From: Candidatus Pantoea floridensis
GTDB lineage: Bacteria > Pseudomonadota > Gammaproteobacteria > Enterobacterales > Enterobacteriaceae
Length of the DNA: 64,000 bases
Assembly (NCBI RefSeq): GCF_900215435.1
Contig: NZ_OCMY01000001.1
Span: forward strand, 3,410,001-3,474,000
Direction of reading: 5' to 3'
Under the pieces are notes generated by a model. The model made no database searches. It saw only the letters and a list, made by a program, of their open reading frames with translations, and was not told the origin of the DNA. A program made the translations under genes and the position numbers. Below are positions 41,925 through 51,103 of the stretch, piece by piece (positions within the stretch are counted from its first letter, which is position 1; the number at the start of each line of letters is the position of its first letter).

Positions 41925-44102
41925 ATGAATATCAAAAACAAGGTTATGACCGCGCCAAAGGAAGATTCGAATGGATGGGATCTGGCGCATCTTGTGGGAC
42001 AGCTGATTGATCATCGCTGGATCATTGTTGCCGTTACCGCATTCTTTATGCTGGTGGCGACCCTCTACACACTGTTTGCCACGCCAATCTACAGCGCCGA
42101 TGCCATGGTGCAGGTTGAGCAGAAGAACACCGCCTCGGTTCTGAACGAGCTGCAGGATGTATTGCCGACGACGCCAGCTTCCGATACCGAGATTCAGATT
42201 GTTGAATCCCGCATGGTAATTGGTAAAACGGTTGCCGACCTCGGTCTGGACACGGTGGTGCAGCAAAAGTACTTCCCGGTGATTGGTAAAGGTATGTCGC
42301 GCCTGATGGGCAACAAACCGGCGCAAATCGCTATCTCACGTCTGGAAATTCCGCATTCTATCGACAAACGCACCGTGCAGCTGGAAGTGACTGGCCCAGA
42401 AACCTACACCGTCACCAACAATGGCGACGAGCTGTTTAAAGGTCGGGTTGGACAACTGGAAAACCACGGCGACGTGACCATGTTGGTCAGTGGTATTCAG
42501 GCGGACGAAGGCACCAGCTTCAACGTAACGAAACTCAGCGAACTGCAGGCGATTAAAAACGTTCTGGGTGCACTGACCGTGGCGGATAAAGGCAAAACCA
42601 CTGGCGTCCTTGGTCTGGAGTATCAGGATGAAGATCCAGAGCAGGCCAGCCGCGTACTGAACCAGATCGTTAACAACTATCTGCTGCAGAACGTTGAGCG
42701 CAAATCAGAGCAGGCAGAGAAGAGCCTTGAGTTCCTGCGCACTCAGCTGCCACAGGTGCGTAGCAACCTGGATGAGGCTGAAGATAAGCTGAATACGTTC
42801 CGTCGTCAGAATGAGTCAGTGGATATGTCGCTGGAAGCCAAATCGGCACTCGACTCTTCTGTGAGCGTGCAGAGCCAGCTGAACGAACTTACCTTCAAAG
42901 AAGCGGAAGTTTCCCAGCTGTTCACCAAAGATCACCCAACGTACCGCGCCCTGCTGGAAAAACGCAAAACGCTGGAAGATGAGCAGGCAAAACTGAATAA
43001 ACGCATTTCAGGTATGCCACAAACTCAGCAAGAGATTCTGCGTCTGACGCGTGATGTGCAGTCAGGTCAGGAAATCTACATGCAGCTGCTGAATCGTCAG
43101 CAGGAGCTGGGCATCAGTAAAGCCAGCACCGTCGGTGATGTGCGTATTATCGATGGCGCCGAAACGGCCGGTAGCCCGGTGGCGCCGAAGAAGCCGCTGA
43201 TCATCGCTGCTAGCTTGATTCTCGGCTTGATGCTCTCTGTAGGTCTGATTCTGCTGAAAGCGCTGTTCCACCACGGCATCGAAAATCCAGAGCAGCTGGA
43301 AGAGCTGGGCATGAACGTCTATGCCAGCGTACCGCTCTCTGAATGGCAACGTAAGAAAGATACCGAAGCGTTGGCGCGTCGCGGTCATAAAGAGAAAAGT
43401 GACCCGCACAATACGCTGCTGGCGTTGGGTAATCCCACCGATCTGTCAATTGAAGCGATTCGTAGCCTGCGTACCAGTCTGCACTTCGCCATGATGGAAG
43501 CGAAAAACAACATCCTGATGATCACCGGTGCAAGCCCTGGTATTGGTAAAACCTTTATCTGTGCCAACCTGGCAACGCTGGTATCAAAAGCGGGTCAGCG
43601 CGTGCTGTTCATTGATGGTGATATGCGCCGCGGCTATACCCACGAACTGCTGGGTGCGGATAACAAATCCGGTCTGTCAAACGTGTTGTCAGGCAAAAGC
43701 GAGTTCTCGCCTGCGATGATTCAGAAAGGCGTTTACGGCTTTGACTTCCTGCCGCGCGGTCAGGTACCGCCGAACCCGTCTGAGCTGTTGATGCACCGTC
43801 GTATGAGTGAGCTGCTGGATTGGGCGAGCAAAAACTATGACCTGGTATTGATTGATACGCCGCCGATTCTGGCCGTCACCGATGCCTCTATCATCGGTAA
43901 GCTGGCCGGCACTTCGCTGATGGTGGCGCGTTTCGAAACCAACACCAGCAAAGAACTGGATGTCAGCTACAAGCGCTTTGCGCAGAATGGCATCGAGATC
44001 AAAGGCGTCATCCTCAACGCCGTCGTACGTAAAGCGTCGAATGCCTATGGTTATGGCTACGACTACTACAACTACGAATACGGCAAAGAAACCAAAAGCT
44101 AA
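41925..44102 (+). CDS. wzc: polysaccharide co-polymerase and tyrosine autokinase Wzc (AmsA)
   Basis: Wzc controls chain length and export. It has two membrane helices (near residues 29-50 and 425-445) flanking a large periplasmic Wzz domain with coiled-coil character (about 250-380). A cytoplasmic BY-kinase domain follows: Walker A GASPGIGKTF near 535, FIDGDMRRG (Walker A') and LVLIDTPP (Walker B). The tyrosine cluster YGYGYDYYNYEYG ends the protein. The ATG at 41925 gives 725 residues, near E. amylovora AmsA; an in-frame TTG four codons earlier is less likely. A strong terminator follows ten bases after the stop. Confidence 0.95.
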   Translation: MNIKNKVMTAPKEDSNGWDLAHLVGQLIDHRWIIVAVTAFFMLVATLYTLFATPIYSADAMVQVEQKNTASVLNELQDVLPTTPASDTEIQIVESRMVIGKTVADLGLDTVVQQKYFPVIGKGMSRLMGNKPAQIAISRLEIPHSIDKRTVQLEVTGPETYTVTNNGDELFKGRVGQLENHGDVTMLVSGIQADEGTSFNVTKLSELQAIKNVLGALTVADKGKTTGVLGLEYQDEDPEQASRVLNQIVNNYLLQNVERKSEQAEKSLEFLRTQLPQVRSNLDEAEDKLNTFRRQNESVDMSLEAKSALDSSVSVQSQLNELTFKEAEVSQLFTKDHPTYRALLEKRKTLEDEQAKLNKRISGMPQTQQEILRLTRDVQSGQEIYMQLLNRQQELGISKASTVGDVRIIDGAETAGSPVAPKKPLIIAASLILGLMLSVGLILLKALFHHGIENPEQLEELGMNVYASVPLSEWQRKKDTEALARRGHKEKSDPHNTLLALGNPTDLSIEAIRSLRTSLHFAMMEAKNNILMITGASPGIGKTFICANLATLVSKAGQRVLFIDGDMRRGYTHELLGADNKSGLSNVLSGKSEFSPAMIQKGVYGFDFLPRGQVPPNPSELLMHRRMSELLDWASKNYDLVLIDTPPILAVTDASIIGKLAGTSLMVARFETNTSKELDVSYKRFAQNGIEIKGVILNAVVRKASNAYGYGYDYYNYEYGKETKS

Positions 44103-44111
44103 GCAGTAAAC

Positions 44112-44139
44112 AAAAGGGGCGGTTTACCGCCCCTTTTTT
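44112..44139 (+). terminator. Rho-independent terminator after wzc
   Basis: AAAGGGGCGG pairs with CCGCCCCTTT around TTTA, followed by a T-run. It stands within the operon, between the export genes and the glycosyltransferase genes. Read-through would need the ops/RfaH system, as shown for group 1 capsule operons. Confidence 0.9.
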
Positions 44140-44161
44140 ATGGCAAAGACGCTTTACGCCA

Positions 44162-44214
44162 GGTGCGCAAAAATGCGCACTCTACGTCTTGTAGAGGCGC
44201 CATACAGGGCGACC
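44162..44214. repeat. paired REP-like palindrome (REPIN), copy 6
   Basis: The left arm is GGTGCGCAAAAATGCGCACT then CTAC (44182-44185). The right arm is GTAG (44191-44194) then AGGCGCCATACAGGGCGACC. It follows the wzc terminator. The rest of the spacer to amsB (44215-44410) holds no convincing gene; an amsB promoter may lie here. Confidence 0.75.
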
Positions 44215-44410
44215 GGTGCAATTTTTATCGGGTGCATTTTGTGCCCAAACACATACACACAGCACAGTCTTAGGTATTCCCGTGATGGTACGTAAAGTCC
44301 TAATGAGAAAAGATACTAACGGCATGATTTTTCAGAGCAAAGCCGATTCCTTTCTCGGGGCCGAACGCGATACCGTTGAATCTGGAACAGCTGTTTAAGA
44401 GGTGCTGGCA

Positions 44411-45328
44411 ATGCAGGACATCCGCTTCTCAATTGTAATTCCCGCGTATAACGCGTCGAAATCGATTGTTACGACGCTTGATTGCGTCAAAGCGCAAACC
44501 TATCGCAATTTTGAAGTCATCATTGTGGATGACAAATCGGCTGATGCAGCCGAACTGGCGCAGGTAGTACGCGGCGAGCGTTATCAGGATCTGGATATCA
44601 AACTTGAGCTGTCTGAGGTGAAACTCAACGGCGCGGGTGCCCGTAATAAAGGCATCGAATTGGCAACGGGCGATTTTATCAGCTTCCTTGATGCCGATGA
44701 TGAGTGGCATCCCGATAAACTGCGGGTAGTCAGTGAAACCATCGCCAGGCTCGACGCGCAGGGCAAGTCACGCTACGTCATCTTTAGTCAGGTGAACATC
44801 CATCAGGATGGCAGCTTCCTCAAGGTGATGCCGATGCAACCGCCCGGTAAAAACGAAACCGTGGCTGAGTATCTGTTCGGCTGTTATGGCTTTATCCAGA
44901 CCAGCACCATTGTGTTGAAGCGTGAGGATGCAGCGAAAATCCAGTTTGATGCGCGTTATATCCGCCATCAGGATTACGATTTCTGTATTCGTGCCGACCG
45001 CATGGGTTATGACTTCGTGATGATCGACAAGCCGCTGGCAACGTACCATCTGGTGACCAAATTTGGTTCCAAGCACAAAGGCGAGTCGGTGAAATACTCG
45101 TTCTTCTGGCTCGATACCATGAAGCCGCATCTGACCACGCGCGATATCCATACTTATAAGGCATTCAAGCTACCGCTGCGCTACAAGATGGATGGCAAAT
45201 CGCTACAGGCCAGCCTCAGTTTCGCGCGCTACTTCTTTCTGACCAATCGTGACAACCGCGCTTACTTCATGAATCGCCTGCTCGATAAGGTCAAGTCACG
45301 CTTCACGGGTAGAAGAGCCGTTTCCTGA
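44411..45328 (+). CDS. amsB: family 2 glycosyltransferase AmsB
   Basis: This GT-A fold transferase adds a sugar to the lipid-linked repeat in the cytoplasm. FSIVIPAYNASKSI at the N-terminus, VDDKSAD near residue 40 and the DxD motif SFLDADDEWHPDK near 95 are typical of GT2. The ATG at 44411 follows AGAGG by eight bases and gives 305 residues, near E. amylovora AmsB, which also follows amsA. In E. amylovora the polymerase gene amsC comes next; here another GT2 gene does. Confidence 0.85.
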   Translation: MQDIRFSIVIPAYNASKSIVTTLDCVKAQTYRNFEVIIVDDKSADAAELAQVVRGERYQDLDIKLELSEVKLNGAGARNKGIELATGDFISFLDADDEWHPDKLRVVSETIARLDAQGKSRYVIFSQVNIHQDGSFLKVMPMQPPGKNETVAEYLFGCYGFIQTSTIVLKREDAAKIQFDARYIRHQDYDFCIRADRMGYDFVMIDKPLATYHLVTKFGSKHKGESVKYSFFWLDTMKPHLTTRDIHTYKAFKLPLRYKMDGKSLQASLSFARYFFLTNRDNRAYFMNRLLDKVKSRFTGRRAVS

Positions 45329-45348
45329 TTCACTTATTTGACTTTCAC

Positions 45349-45375
45349 TTGCTCCCATAACGGGGGCAATTTTTT
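45349..45375 (+). terminator. probable intra-operon terminator after amsB
   Basis: TTGCTCCC pairs with GGGGGCAA (one G-T wobble) around a five-base loop and is followed by six Ts. It lies 20 bases after the amsB stop and 26 before the next start. It is weaker than the one after wzc. Confidence 0.6.
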
Positions 45376-45400
45376 GGTTCCTGAAACTCCGGGTAGATAA

Positions 45401-46153
45401 ATGACAAATCATGTTGGCACCATCGGTATTGTGATGCCGATGTATAACGCGCGGAATACCGTATTGCGCGCGGTTGAGTCGATCAGCAACCAGACCTACA
45501 GCGACTGGCATCTTTACCTGATCAACGACAAATCGACCGATGATTCACTTGCCCTGGTGCGTGAACACTGTCAGGACACGCGTATCACCATCCTGGATAA
45601 CGAGATGAATCTTGGTGCCGCCGAGACCCGTAACGTTGGGCTGCGCGCGGCAAAAGAAGAGATCATCGCGTTTCTTGACAGCGATGATGAATGGCACGTG
45701 GAAAAGCTGGCGGAGCAGGCAGCGGCCATCGCCGCTGGCGACGATTTTGTGATTACGCACTATCACTACAAAACCAAAACCGCCGATCACGACATTACTT
45801 ACAGCAAACCCTACCTGCAGCAGGAAAACTTCGTGAAGAAGCAGTATCGCGTGTGCTTCTCATCGGTGTGTTTCCGCCGTCCTCCTCAGGGCATCTTCTT
45901 CCAACGTAAAGGTCACGAAGATTTCCTGTTCCTCTATGAATTGTTCCAGCGCTACAAACAAGCCCGCGTGATCCAGAACATCCTGGTCAACTATTACGAG
46001 CTGGGTGATTCCCTGTCACGTAACAAGAATAAAGCGGCGAAGTGGCACCTCGAACTATTAAGAATTATCTATAAAAACAATCCGTTAAAAGTATATTACT
46101 ATTACACGTGGTACATGGTGAATGGCGTCCTTTTCGCTCTTAAGCATCGTTAG
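45401..46153 (+). CDS. family 2 glycosyltransferase (AmsE-like), stop codon inside an ERIC element
   Basis: The 250-residue protein is a GT-A transferase: GIVMPMYNARNTVLRAVES at the N-terminus, LINDKSTDDS near residue 40, IAFLDSDDEWHVEK near 90 and a GHEDFLFLYEL acceptor-site motif near 170. It resembles AmsE/WcaA-type enzymes of exopolysaccharide loci. Its TAG stop coincides with the first bases of an inverted ERIC element (TAGACCCGGCATCC), so the present C-terminus may have been set by that insertion. E. amylovora AmsE is about 20 residues longer. Confidence 0.8.
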   Translation: MTNHVGTIGIVMPMYNARNTVLRAVESISNQTYSDWHLYLINDKSTDDSLALVREHCQDTRITILDNEMNLGAAETRNVGLRAAKEEIIAFLDSDDEWHVEKLAEQAAAIAAGDDFVITHYHYKTKTADHDITYSKPYLQQENFVKKQYRVCFSSVCFRRPPQGIFFQRKGHEDFLFLYELFQRYKQARVIQNILVNYYELGDSLSRNKNKAAKWHLELLRIIYKNNPLKVYYYYTWYMVNGVLFALKHR

Positions 46154-46275
46154 ACCCGGCATCCTTCGCGCTGCAACTGCGTTGGCTGCGCACGTCCACC
46201 CCAGCCACTTACTTCAGTAAGCTCCGGGGGATGGTCGCACTTGCCGCCTTGTTGCAGCATGAATGATTTGGGTCT
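46151..46275 (-). repeat. ERIC element, copy 2 (inverted)
   Basis: Read on the minus strand it has GGAGCTTACTGAAGTAAGTG, GCTGGGGTGGACG and GCGCAGCCAACGC, with the flanking GCAACAAGGCGGCAAG and TTGCAGCGCGAAGGATG also present in copy 1. Its outer end overlaps the stop codon of the upstream glycosyltransferase. The far boundary is approximate. Confidence 0.88.
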
Positions 46276-46307
46276 CAATTAAACAGTCGTTGAGGTGGAA
46301 AGGATTA

Positions 46308-47342
46308 ATGAAAAAGATCGTTTTGGTGATTAAAGATGCCTACTCATATGCGGGCACGGAAAACATCTGCAACTTTATGTCTGAGTGCCTCGGCGAGCAG
46401 CATGACGTCACCATTTACTCGCTGGAAGGCAGCGGCAAAACCTTTTATCCGTTTGAACGGGTGAAGAAGATTGTCAGCTTTGAAGGCCACAGCAACCCGA
46501 TTAAAAGCGCCGTCGCTAGCATTCATCAGGAAGGCTTCGACAGCGTATTTCTGATCAGTATGGGCCGCCTGAGCGTGATGTTTGCGTTCTGGAACCTGAT
46601 GGCGCTGAAGAAAAAGCGTTTTAAAGCCTATGCCTGCGAACATATCGCGATTAACTCCTTCAGCAAGCCAATCAAATTGCTGAAATGGCTGATGCTGCGC
46701 TATTACGACCAGGTGATCGTCTTAACCGACAAAGATCATCAGGTGTTTAATCGCTGGAACATCGCCAGCCAGCAAATCCCCAATCCTGTGGTTTATAAGG
46801 CGTTTCAGCGCCAGACGCGCAGCCGCCAGGCATTAGCGGTGGGGCGTCTTGATAACCAGAAAGGATTCGACCTGCTGCTGGATATCTGGGCGGATTTCAG
46901 CAAGAAACATCCAGAGTGGACGCTGGTGATTGCCGGTGACGGTGAACTGCGTCAGCAGCTGCACGACCAGGCTGCGGCGTTGGGGATCACCAACAGCGTC
47001 AACTTTGTTGGCAAAGTCAGCAATATCAACGATTACTATCGCGAAAGCGACATGGCGCTGATGACCTCGCGCTACGAAGGCTTGCCGCTGGTGCTGCTGG
47101 AAGCGAAATCCTGGTCGCTGCCGGTGGTGGCATACGATTGCCCAACCGGCCCGCAGGAGATCATCAATCATGGTGAAGATGGTTTCCTGGTGCCGATGAA
47201 TGACAAAACCCAGTTCTTAAAGCGCATGGAACAGTTGGCCAGTGATGATGCCCTGTTCTACGCGATGAGTGAAAAAACCAAAGAAACCGCGCTCAAGTTT
47301 GACGGTAACCAGATCAAACAGAGCTGGCTCGCGCTTGTTTAG
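46308..47342 (+). CDS. family 4 glycosyltransferase (AmsD-like position)
   Basis: The 344-residue protein is a GT-B transferase. The N-terminal domain has DAYSYAGTENICNFM. The C-terminal Rossmann domain has AVGRLDNQKGFDLLLDIWA near residue 180, GDGELRQQL near 210 and the EX7E-like SRYEGLPLVLLEAKSW near 262, the nucleotide-sugar site. It likely adds one hexose, perhaps galactose, to the repeat. I start it at 46308 (MKKIVLVIKD) after GAGGTGGAAAGG; an earlier in-frame ATG lies in the ERIC element. Confidence 0.85.
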   Translation: MKKIVLVIKDAYSYAGTENICNFMSECLGEQHDVTIYSLEGSGKTFYPFERVKKIVSFEGHSNPIKSAVASIHQEGFDSVFLISMGRLSVMFAFWNLMALKKKRFKAYACEHIAINSFSKPIKLLKWLMLRYYDQVIVLTDKDHQVFNRWNIASQQIPNPVVYKAFQRQTRSRQALAVGRLDNQKGFDLLLDIWADFSKKHPEWTLVIAGDGELRQQLHDQAAALGITNSVNFVGKVSNINDYYRESDMALMTSRYEGLPLVLLEAKSWSLPVVAYDCPTGPQEIINHGEDGFLVPMNDKTQFLKRMEQLASDDALFYAMSEKTKETALKFDGNQIKQSWLALV

Positions 47343-47399
47343 CGACAACTATCGTGCCTCGGGAATCCTTTTTGGCCGTATAACCACGGGAATTGAAGC

Positions 47400-49610
47400 A
47401 TGAAAAGAAGAGAAGTCTTGCAGACCGCAGCCTCCTCCATTGTTGCCGCGCTCTCGGTGAGTGCGTTTTCCAGCTACGCCGCAAAAAGCGGCCAACCGGC
47501 CTTAAAAGCGGTCGATCCCTCTAGCGTACCGCCGGGCGATGTACCGATTTTAACGCCAGAAAACGTTTACACCATGCCGCCACAGTTCTGGCAGAACTTT
47601 GAAGGTAAACTGTGGATTGGCAAGGCGGGTAGCGATGCCAGTCAGTCCGGTAATCAAATCCCGGTTTTCCTGCGCGACGCCAACGGCAAAGTGTCACAAA
47701 TCAGCCAGCCTATCGCGCTGAATAAGGGCAACTTTGCGCAATTTATTCATGATAACGCCGCGTTAATTGCCGATCCTGCTCACTCAATGGTGGTGGAAGA
47801 TAATCAGGGCAATACGCTGTTTTCCATCAGCGATGTCTCTCGTCCCAATCAGAGCAACTTCAGCCAGCGTCTGGCGCAGCCGAACGGCTATCAGCTGATT
47901 GGTGAAATCCCGTCGGTCGAAGAGCTGCGCAAAACGCGTCCGCTGTTCGCCGGTGCCAAAATTAAGCTGAAAAGCTGGCACGAAGGGCTGGAAGTGGGCG
48001 GCGGCGAATTCGTTGGCACCTTCGGCGATGGCAAAGATGATGGCGGCGTGAACTTCAGCGGCAACGGGTTTACCTGGCGCCGCGTGGTAGAAGATTTTAA
48101 CCGCCTGACGCTGTTTGATTTCGGTGCGATTGCCGATGGCAAAACCGATACGGCACCAGCAATTAAAGCCATGTACCAATGGTCGATTGATGCCAGCCAG
48201 CAAATCTGCGTGCAGTTCCCGGCGGGGACCTTCTTCGTCACCGAATGTGATTTTGGTGACGAAGGACGTCGCTTCTTCCGCATTTCCGGCGCCATGGTCA
48301 ACTTCGGATACTTCCCGGCGACCACGCTGGTCTCGGATGGACGTTCTGAATTTTTGTTCCAGGTGAATGCGCGCTGGACCGAAATCTCCAACCTCAACTT
48401 CAACGGTAACAACGATAAGCGTCCCAACAAGCAGGGCTTGTTCCGCAATACCTGCCCGGGTGGCCAGTTCTTCCGCGGTGCCTGCCTGCGCTTCAATCAG
48501 GTCGGCGGTGTTTCGCTCAGCCTGCTGGATACGCTGGATTGCAAAATCGATCAGTGGTACGCCAACGCCTGTACGGGTGATGTGATTAAAGCCAGCTGGT
48601 CAGGACAAAAGGCGGGAGCCTGGGATCACAGCACCGCGATTGAGCTCTCTAACTTCAATGCTCAGCACTGTAAAGGCGGCATGGTGCTGAATCTGCCGCG
48701 CTGCAGCCAATCGATCATTCATAACGGCTGGATTGAACACAGTGATTTTCCTGGCGATATCTCGAACGGACAGTGGATTATTGATGCGCTGAGCATCGAG
48801 GATTGTAAGAACCCGCTCAATGCACGCAACTCGCGCCTGAATATGCGTCAGACCAATTTGCAGTCGGGCAGCTGGATTGATAACTCGCTTGAAGGCGATC
48901 GCTGGCTGAACATTTGGGAGATGGGCTCAACGCGCGTTGAATCTTACGGCGTGGCGATTGATGGCAGCCTGAAATACAACTACATCACTTCGCGATTCCG
49001 TCTGACCAACAACACCAATCAGGAAACCTGGTTTGAGTTGGGCAACTTCTATTCGCCGACGGTGGGCGATAGTTGGGAAATCGAAGTGTTTGGCCAGTCG
49101 CAGTTCAGCAACGGCACCACTAATCAGCCGTTGATGGAGGTTATCGACGGCAAAGGCACGGGTGGACGCGCGGTGATCCATCTGCAGCGCAAGAAGAGCA
49201 AAGCTGAAGCCAGCTGGTCAGCCGAAGGCAGCTCGCCTGTGGTTGAGGTGCGTATTGAGCCACGCACCGAGACCGATACCAAAGTGTTCGTCAAGCTGGC
49301 GGGCTGGACGCCGACCACCGCGGTGCTGATTAAAAGTACCGCCAAGGATCGCTTCCTGACCGGTCGCTGTGCGCGCGTGGATGCCGTGATGGACAAAGGC
49401 GCGCCGGGGAGCGGCACCCAGCAGGCTCCGCAGCGCTTTAGCCTGCACAATGGTAAAGCGGGCGTCGGTGGCAACGAGCAGGGCGATTTGCTGCTGGCAT
49501 CGCGCGCGCTGAAGCCGGAACAGGTGGATACGCGTGAGCCGAAGGGATTTATTTCCGTCGTCATTAATGGTGAGCAGGTGGCTATGCCGTATTTCGCCAT
49601 TAAATCGTAA
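47400..49610 (+). CDS. amsF: exopolysaccharide processing protein AmsF, with a Tat-like signal
   Basis: AmsF of E. amylovora is thought to act on newly made repeats in the periplasm and resembles phage-type polysaccharide-degrading proteins. The start MKRREVLQTAASSIVAALSV carries twin arginines before a mildly hydrophobic stretch and a SYAAK cleavage region, a plausible Tat signal. FDFGAIADGKTDTAPAIKAM near residue 240 is the entry motif of pectate-lyase-3 right-handed beta-helices, and many Asn-rich turns follow. The 736 residues compare with about 725 in E. amylovora. It could trim, transfer or modify chains. Confidence 0.85.
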   Translation: MKRREVLQTAASSIVAALSVSAFSSYAAKSGQPALKAVDPSSVPPGDVPILTPENVYTMPPQFWQNFEGKLWIGKAGSDASQSGNQIPVFLRDANGKVSQISQPIALNKGNFAQFIHDNAALIADPAHSMVVEDNQGNTLFSISDVSRPNQSNFSQRLAQPNGYQLIGEIPSVEELRKTRPLFAGAKIKLKSWHEGLEVGGGEFVGTFGDGKDDGGVNFSGNGFTWRRVVEDFNRLTLFDFGAIADGKTDTAPAIKAMYQWSIDASQQICVQFPAGTFFVTECDFGDEGRRFFRISGAMVNFGYFPATTLVSDGRSEFLFQVNARWTEISNLNFNGNNDKRPNKQGLFRNTCPGGQFFRGACLRFNQVGGVSLSLLDTLDCKIDQWYANACTGDVIKASWSGQKAGAWDHSTAIELSNFNAQHCKGGMVLNLPRCSQSIIHNGWIEHSDFPGDISNGQWIIDALSIEDCKNPLNARNSRLNMRQTNLQSGSWIDNSLEGDRWLNIWEMGSTRVESYGVAIDGSLKYNYITSRFRLTNNTNQETWFELGNFYSPTVGDSWEIEVFGQSQFSNGTTNQPLMEVIDGKGTGGRAVIHLQRKKSKAEASWSAEGSSPVVEVRIEPRTETDTKVFVKLAGWTPTTAVLIKSTAKDRFLTGRCARVDAVMDKGAPGSGTQQAPQRFSLHNGKAGVGGNEQGDLLLASRALKPEQVDTREPKGFISVVINGEQVAMPYFAIKS

Positions 49611-49628
49611 TCAGTGATGGATAAAACC

Positions 49629-49703
49629 GGTCGCCATTAATGGCGACCCTACCTTGACTCAGCATTTGATGATGGTTTTGTAGGGTGCGCATTGATGCGC
49701 ACC
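49629..49703. repeat. paired REP-like palindrome (REPIN), copy 7
   Basis: The left arm is GGTCGCCATTAATGGCGACC then CTAC (49649-49652). The right arm is GTAG (49680-49683) then GGTGCGCATTGATGCGCACC. Both arms are near-perfect, so this is a good reference copy. It lies between amsF and amsJ. Confidence 0.85.
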
Positions 49704-49836
49704 GGATAGCAGTACCGCTGTTTAGCACTACTTTTTGGGTTTTGATCCCATTGCAGTCATTTAACACAGAGTTCACTTTGCCAGTTCGATAGTTGGCGGC
49801 TTGTAAAAATTACAAAAATTTTTCCGGAGTTTTTTT

Positions 49837-51099
49837 ATGAAAATTTTATTGGTAGGAAACCATACCTGTGGAAATCGTGGGGATGGCGCGATTTTACGTG
49901 GGCTGATTGATTCACTCAACTCTGCGCGCGCGGATTTGCAGATCGATGTCATCAGCCGTTATCCGACAAGCTCTGGCTATTTATTGCAGCAGGATATTCA
50001 GCAGGATTCCCTGTTCCTGCATAACAGCAAATCTGGCAAGGGTTTAGTGGGCAGCCTGAAACGCAAAGTGGCGAACCGTCTGATGCCCGACATCATGATG
50101 GCGCATCTGGGAAAAGGCGGCCTGTACAAATCATTTTCGGTGCCACCGCATTTGGCGGCGTTCACTAAAAGTCTGGCGCAATATGACGCGATCATTCAGG
50201 TTGGCGGCTCGTTCTTCGTCGATCTGTATGGCGTCACGCAATTCGACCACGCGCTCTGTGCGTTGATGGCGAAAAAGCCGCTGCATATGGTAGGCCACTC
50301 GGTGGGGCCGTTTGAAAACCCACGCGTCAACGCGCTGGCCAACTTCGTGTTCGATCGCGTCGATAGCCTGGTGCTGCGCGAGGAGGTGAGCCACGATCGC
50401 CTGAAACAAGACGGCGTTACCACCAGCAAAGTGAAGAAGGGCGTCGATACCGCCTTCCTGGTGCAGGCTCGCGAAGTGGAGAATCCCAGCCACAATCTGC
50501 TGCACTGGCAGGCAATTATCAGCGCGCGCAAAACCATTGCCATCACCGTTCGTGAACTGGCGCCGTTCGATAAACGTCTTGGCGTGACGCAGAAAGAGTA
50601 TGAAGCTGCCTTTGGGCGCGTCATCAATGCGATGATTGCTGAGGGTTATCAGGTGGTTGCATTTTCAACCTGCACCGGTATCGACAGCTACGCCAAAGAT
50701 GACCGCATGGTGGCGCTGACGCTGCGCGATCATGTCGAGCATCCTGAGCATTACCATGTCATCATGGACGAATTCAACGACCTCGAACTCGGCATCCTGC
50801 TGAGCCATTGTCATCTGACAATTGGTACCCGCCTGCACTCTGCCATCATCTCCATGAACTTCGGTACGCCGGCCGTGGCTATCAATTATGAGCACAAGTC
50901 GCTTGGTGTGATGAAGCAGCTCGGCCTGCCGCAGATGGCCACCGATGTGCAGAGCTTAATGGATGGATCGCTCATCGATAAAGTGCAGACGGTGCTGGCC
51001 GACTACGACAATGTGAAACGCAAAGTTGATACCGCGGTGGCGCAGGAGCGTGAGATTGGCAACCGCATTACAGCAGAAATTCTCAACGTCCTGGGGTGA
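49837..51099 (+). CDS. amsJ: polysaccharide pyruvyl transferase AmsJ (WcaK family)
   Basis: AmsJ/WcaK proteins transfer pyruvate from phosphoenolpyruvate to form a ketal on a repeat-unit sugar, which gives the polymer charge. The N-terminal LLVGNHTCGNRGDGAILRGL, YDAIIQVGGSFFVDLYG near residue 125, the SVGPFENPR segment near 153 and GTRLHSAIISMNFGTPAVAINYEHKS near 330 match WcaK closely. The 420 residues fit. The stop is followed two bases later by the amsK start. Confidence 0.92.
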   Translation: MKILLVGNHTCGNRGDGAILRGLIDSLNSARADLQIDVISRYPTSSGYLLQQDIQQDSLFLHNSKSGKGLVGSLKRKVANRLMPDIMMAHLGKGGLYKSFSVPPHLAAFTKSLAQYDAIIQVGGSFFVDLYGVTQFDHALCALMAKKPLHMVGHSVGPFENPRVNALANFVFDRVDSLVLREEVSHDRLKQDGVTTSKVKKGVDTAFLVQAREVENPSHNLLHWQAIISARKTIAITVRELAPFDKRLGVTQKEYEAAFGRVINAMIAEGYQVVAFSTCTGIDSYAKDDRMVALTLRDHVEHPEHYHVIMDEFNDLELGILLSHCHLTIGTRLHSAIISMNFGTPAVAINYEHKSLGVMKQLGLPQMATDVQSLMDGSLIDKVQTVLADYDNVKRKVDTAVAQEREIGNRITAEILNVLG

Positions 51100-51103
51100 A
51101 GTG

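Noticed and set aside
44216..44398. 60-residue reading frame between the REP pair and amsB as a polymerase remnant
   Set aside because: Not hydrophobic, no ribosome site, and the left part lies at a REP arm.
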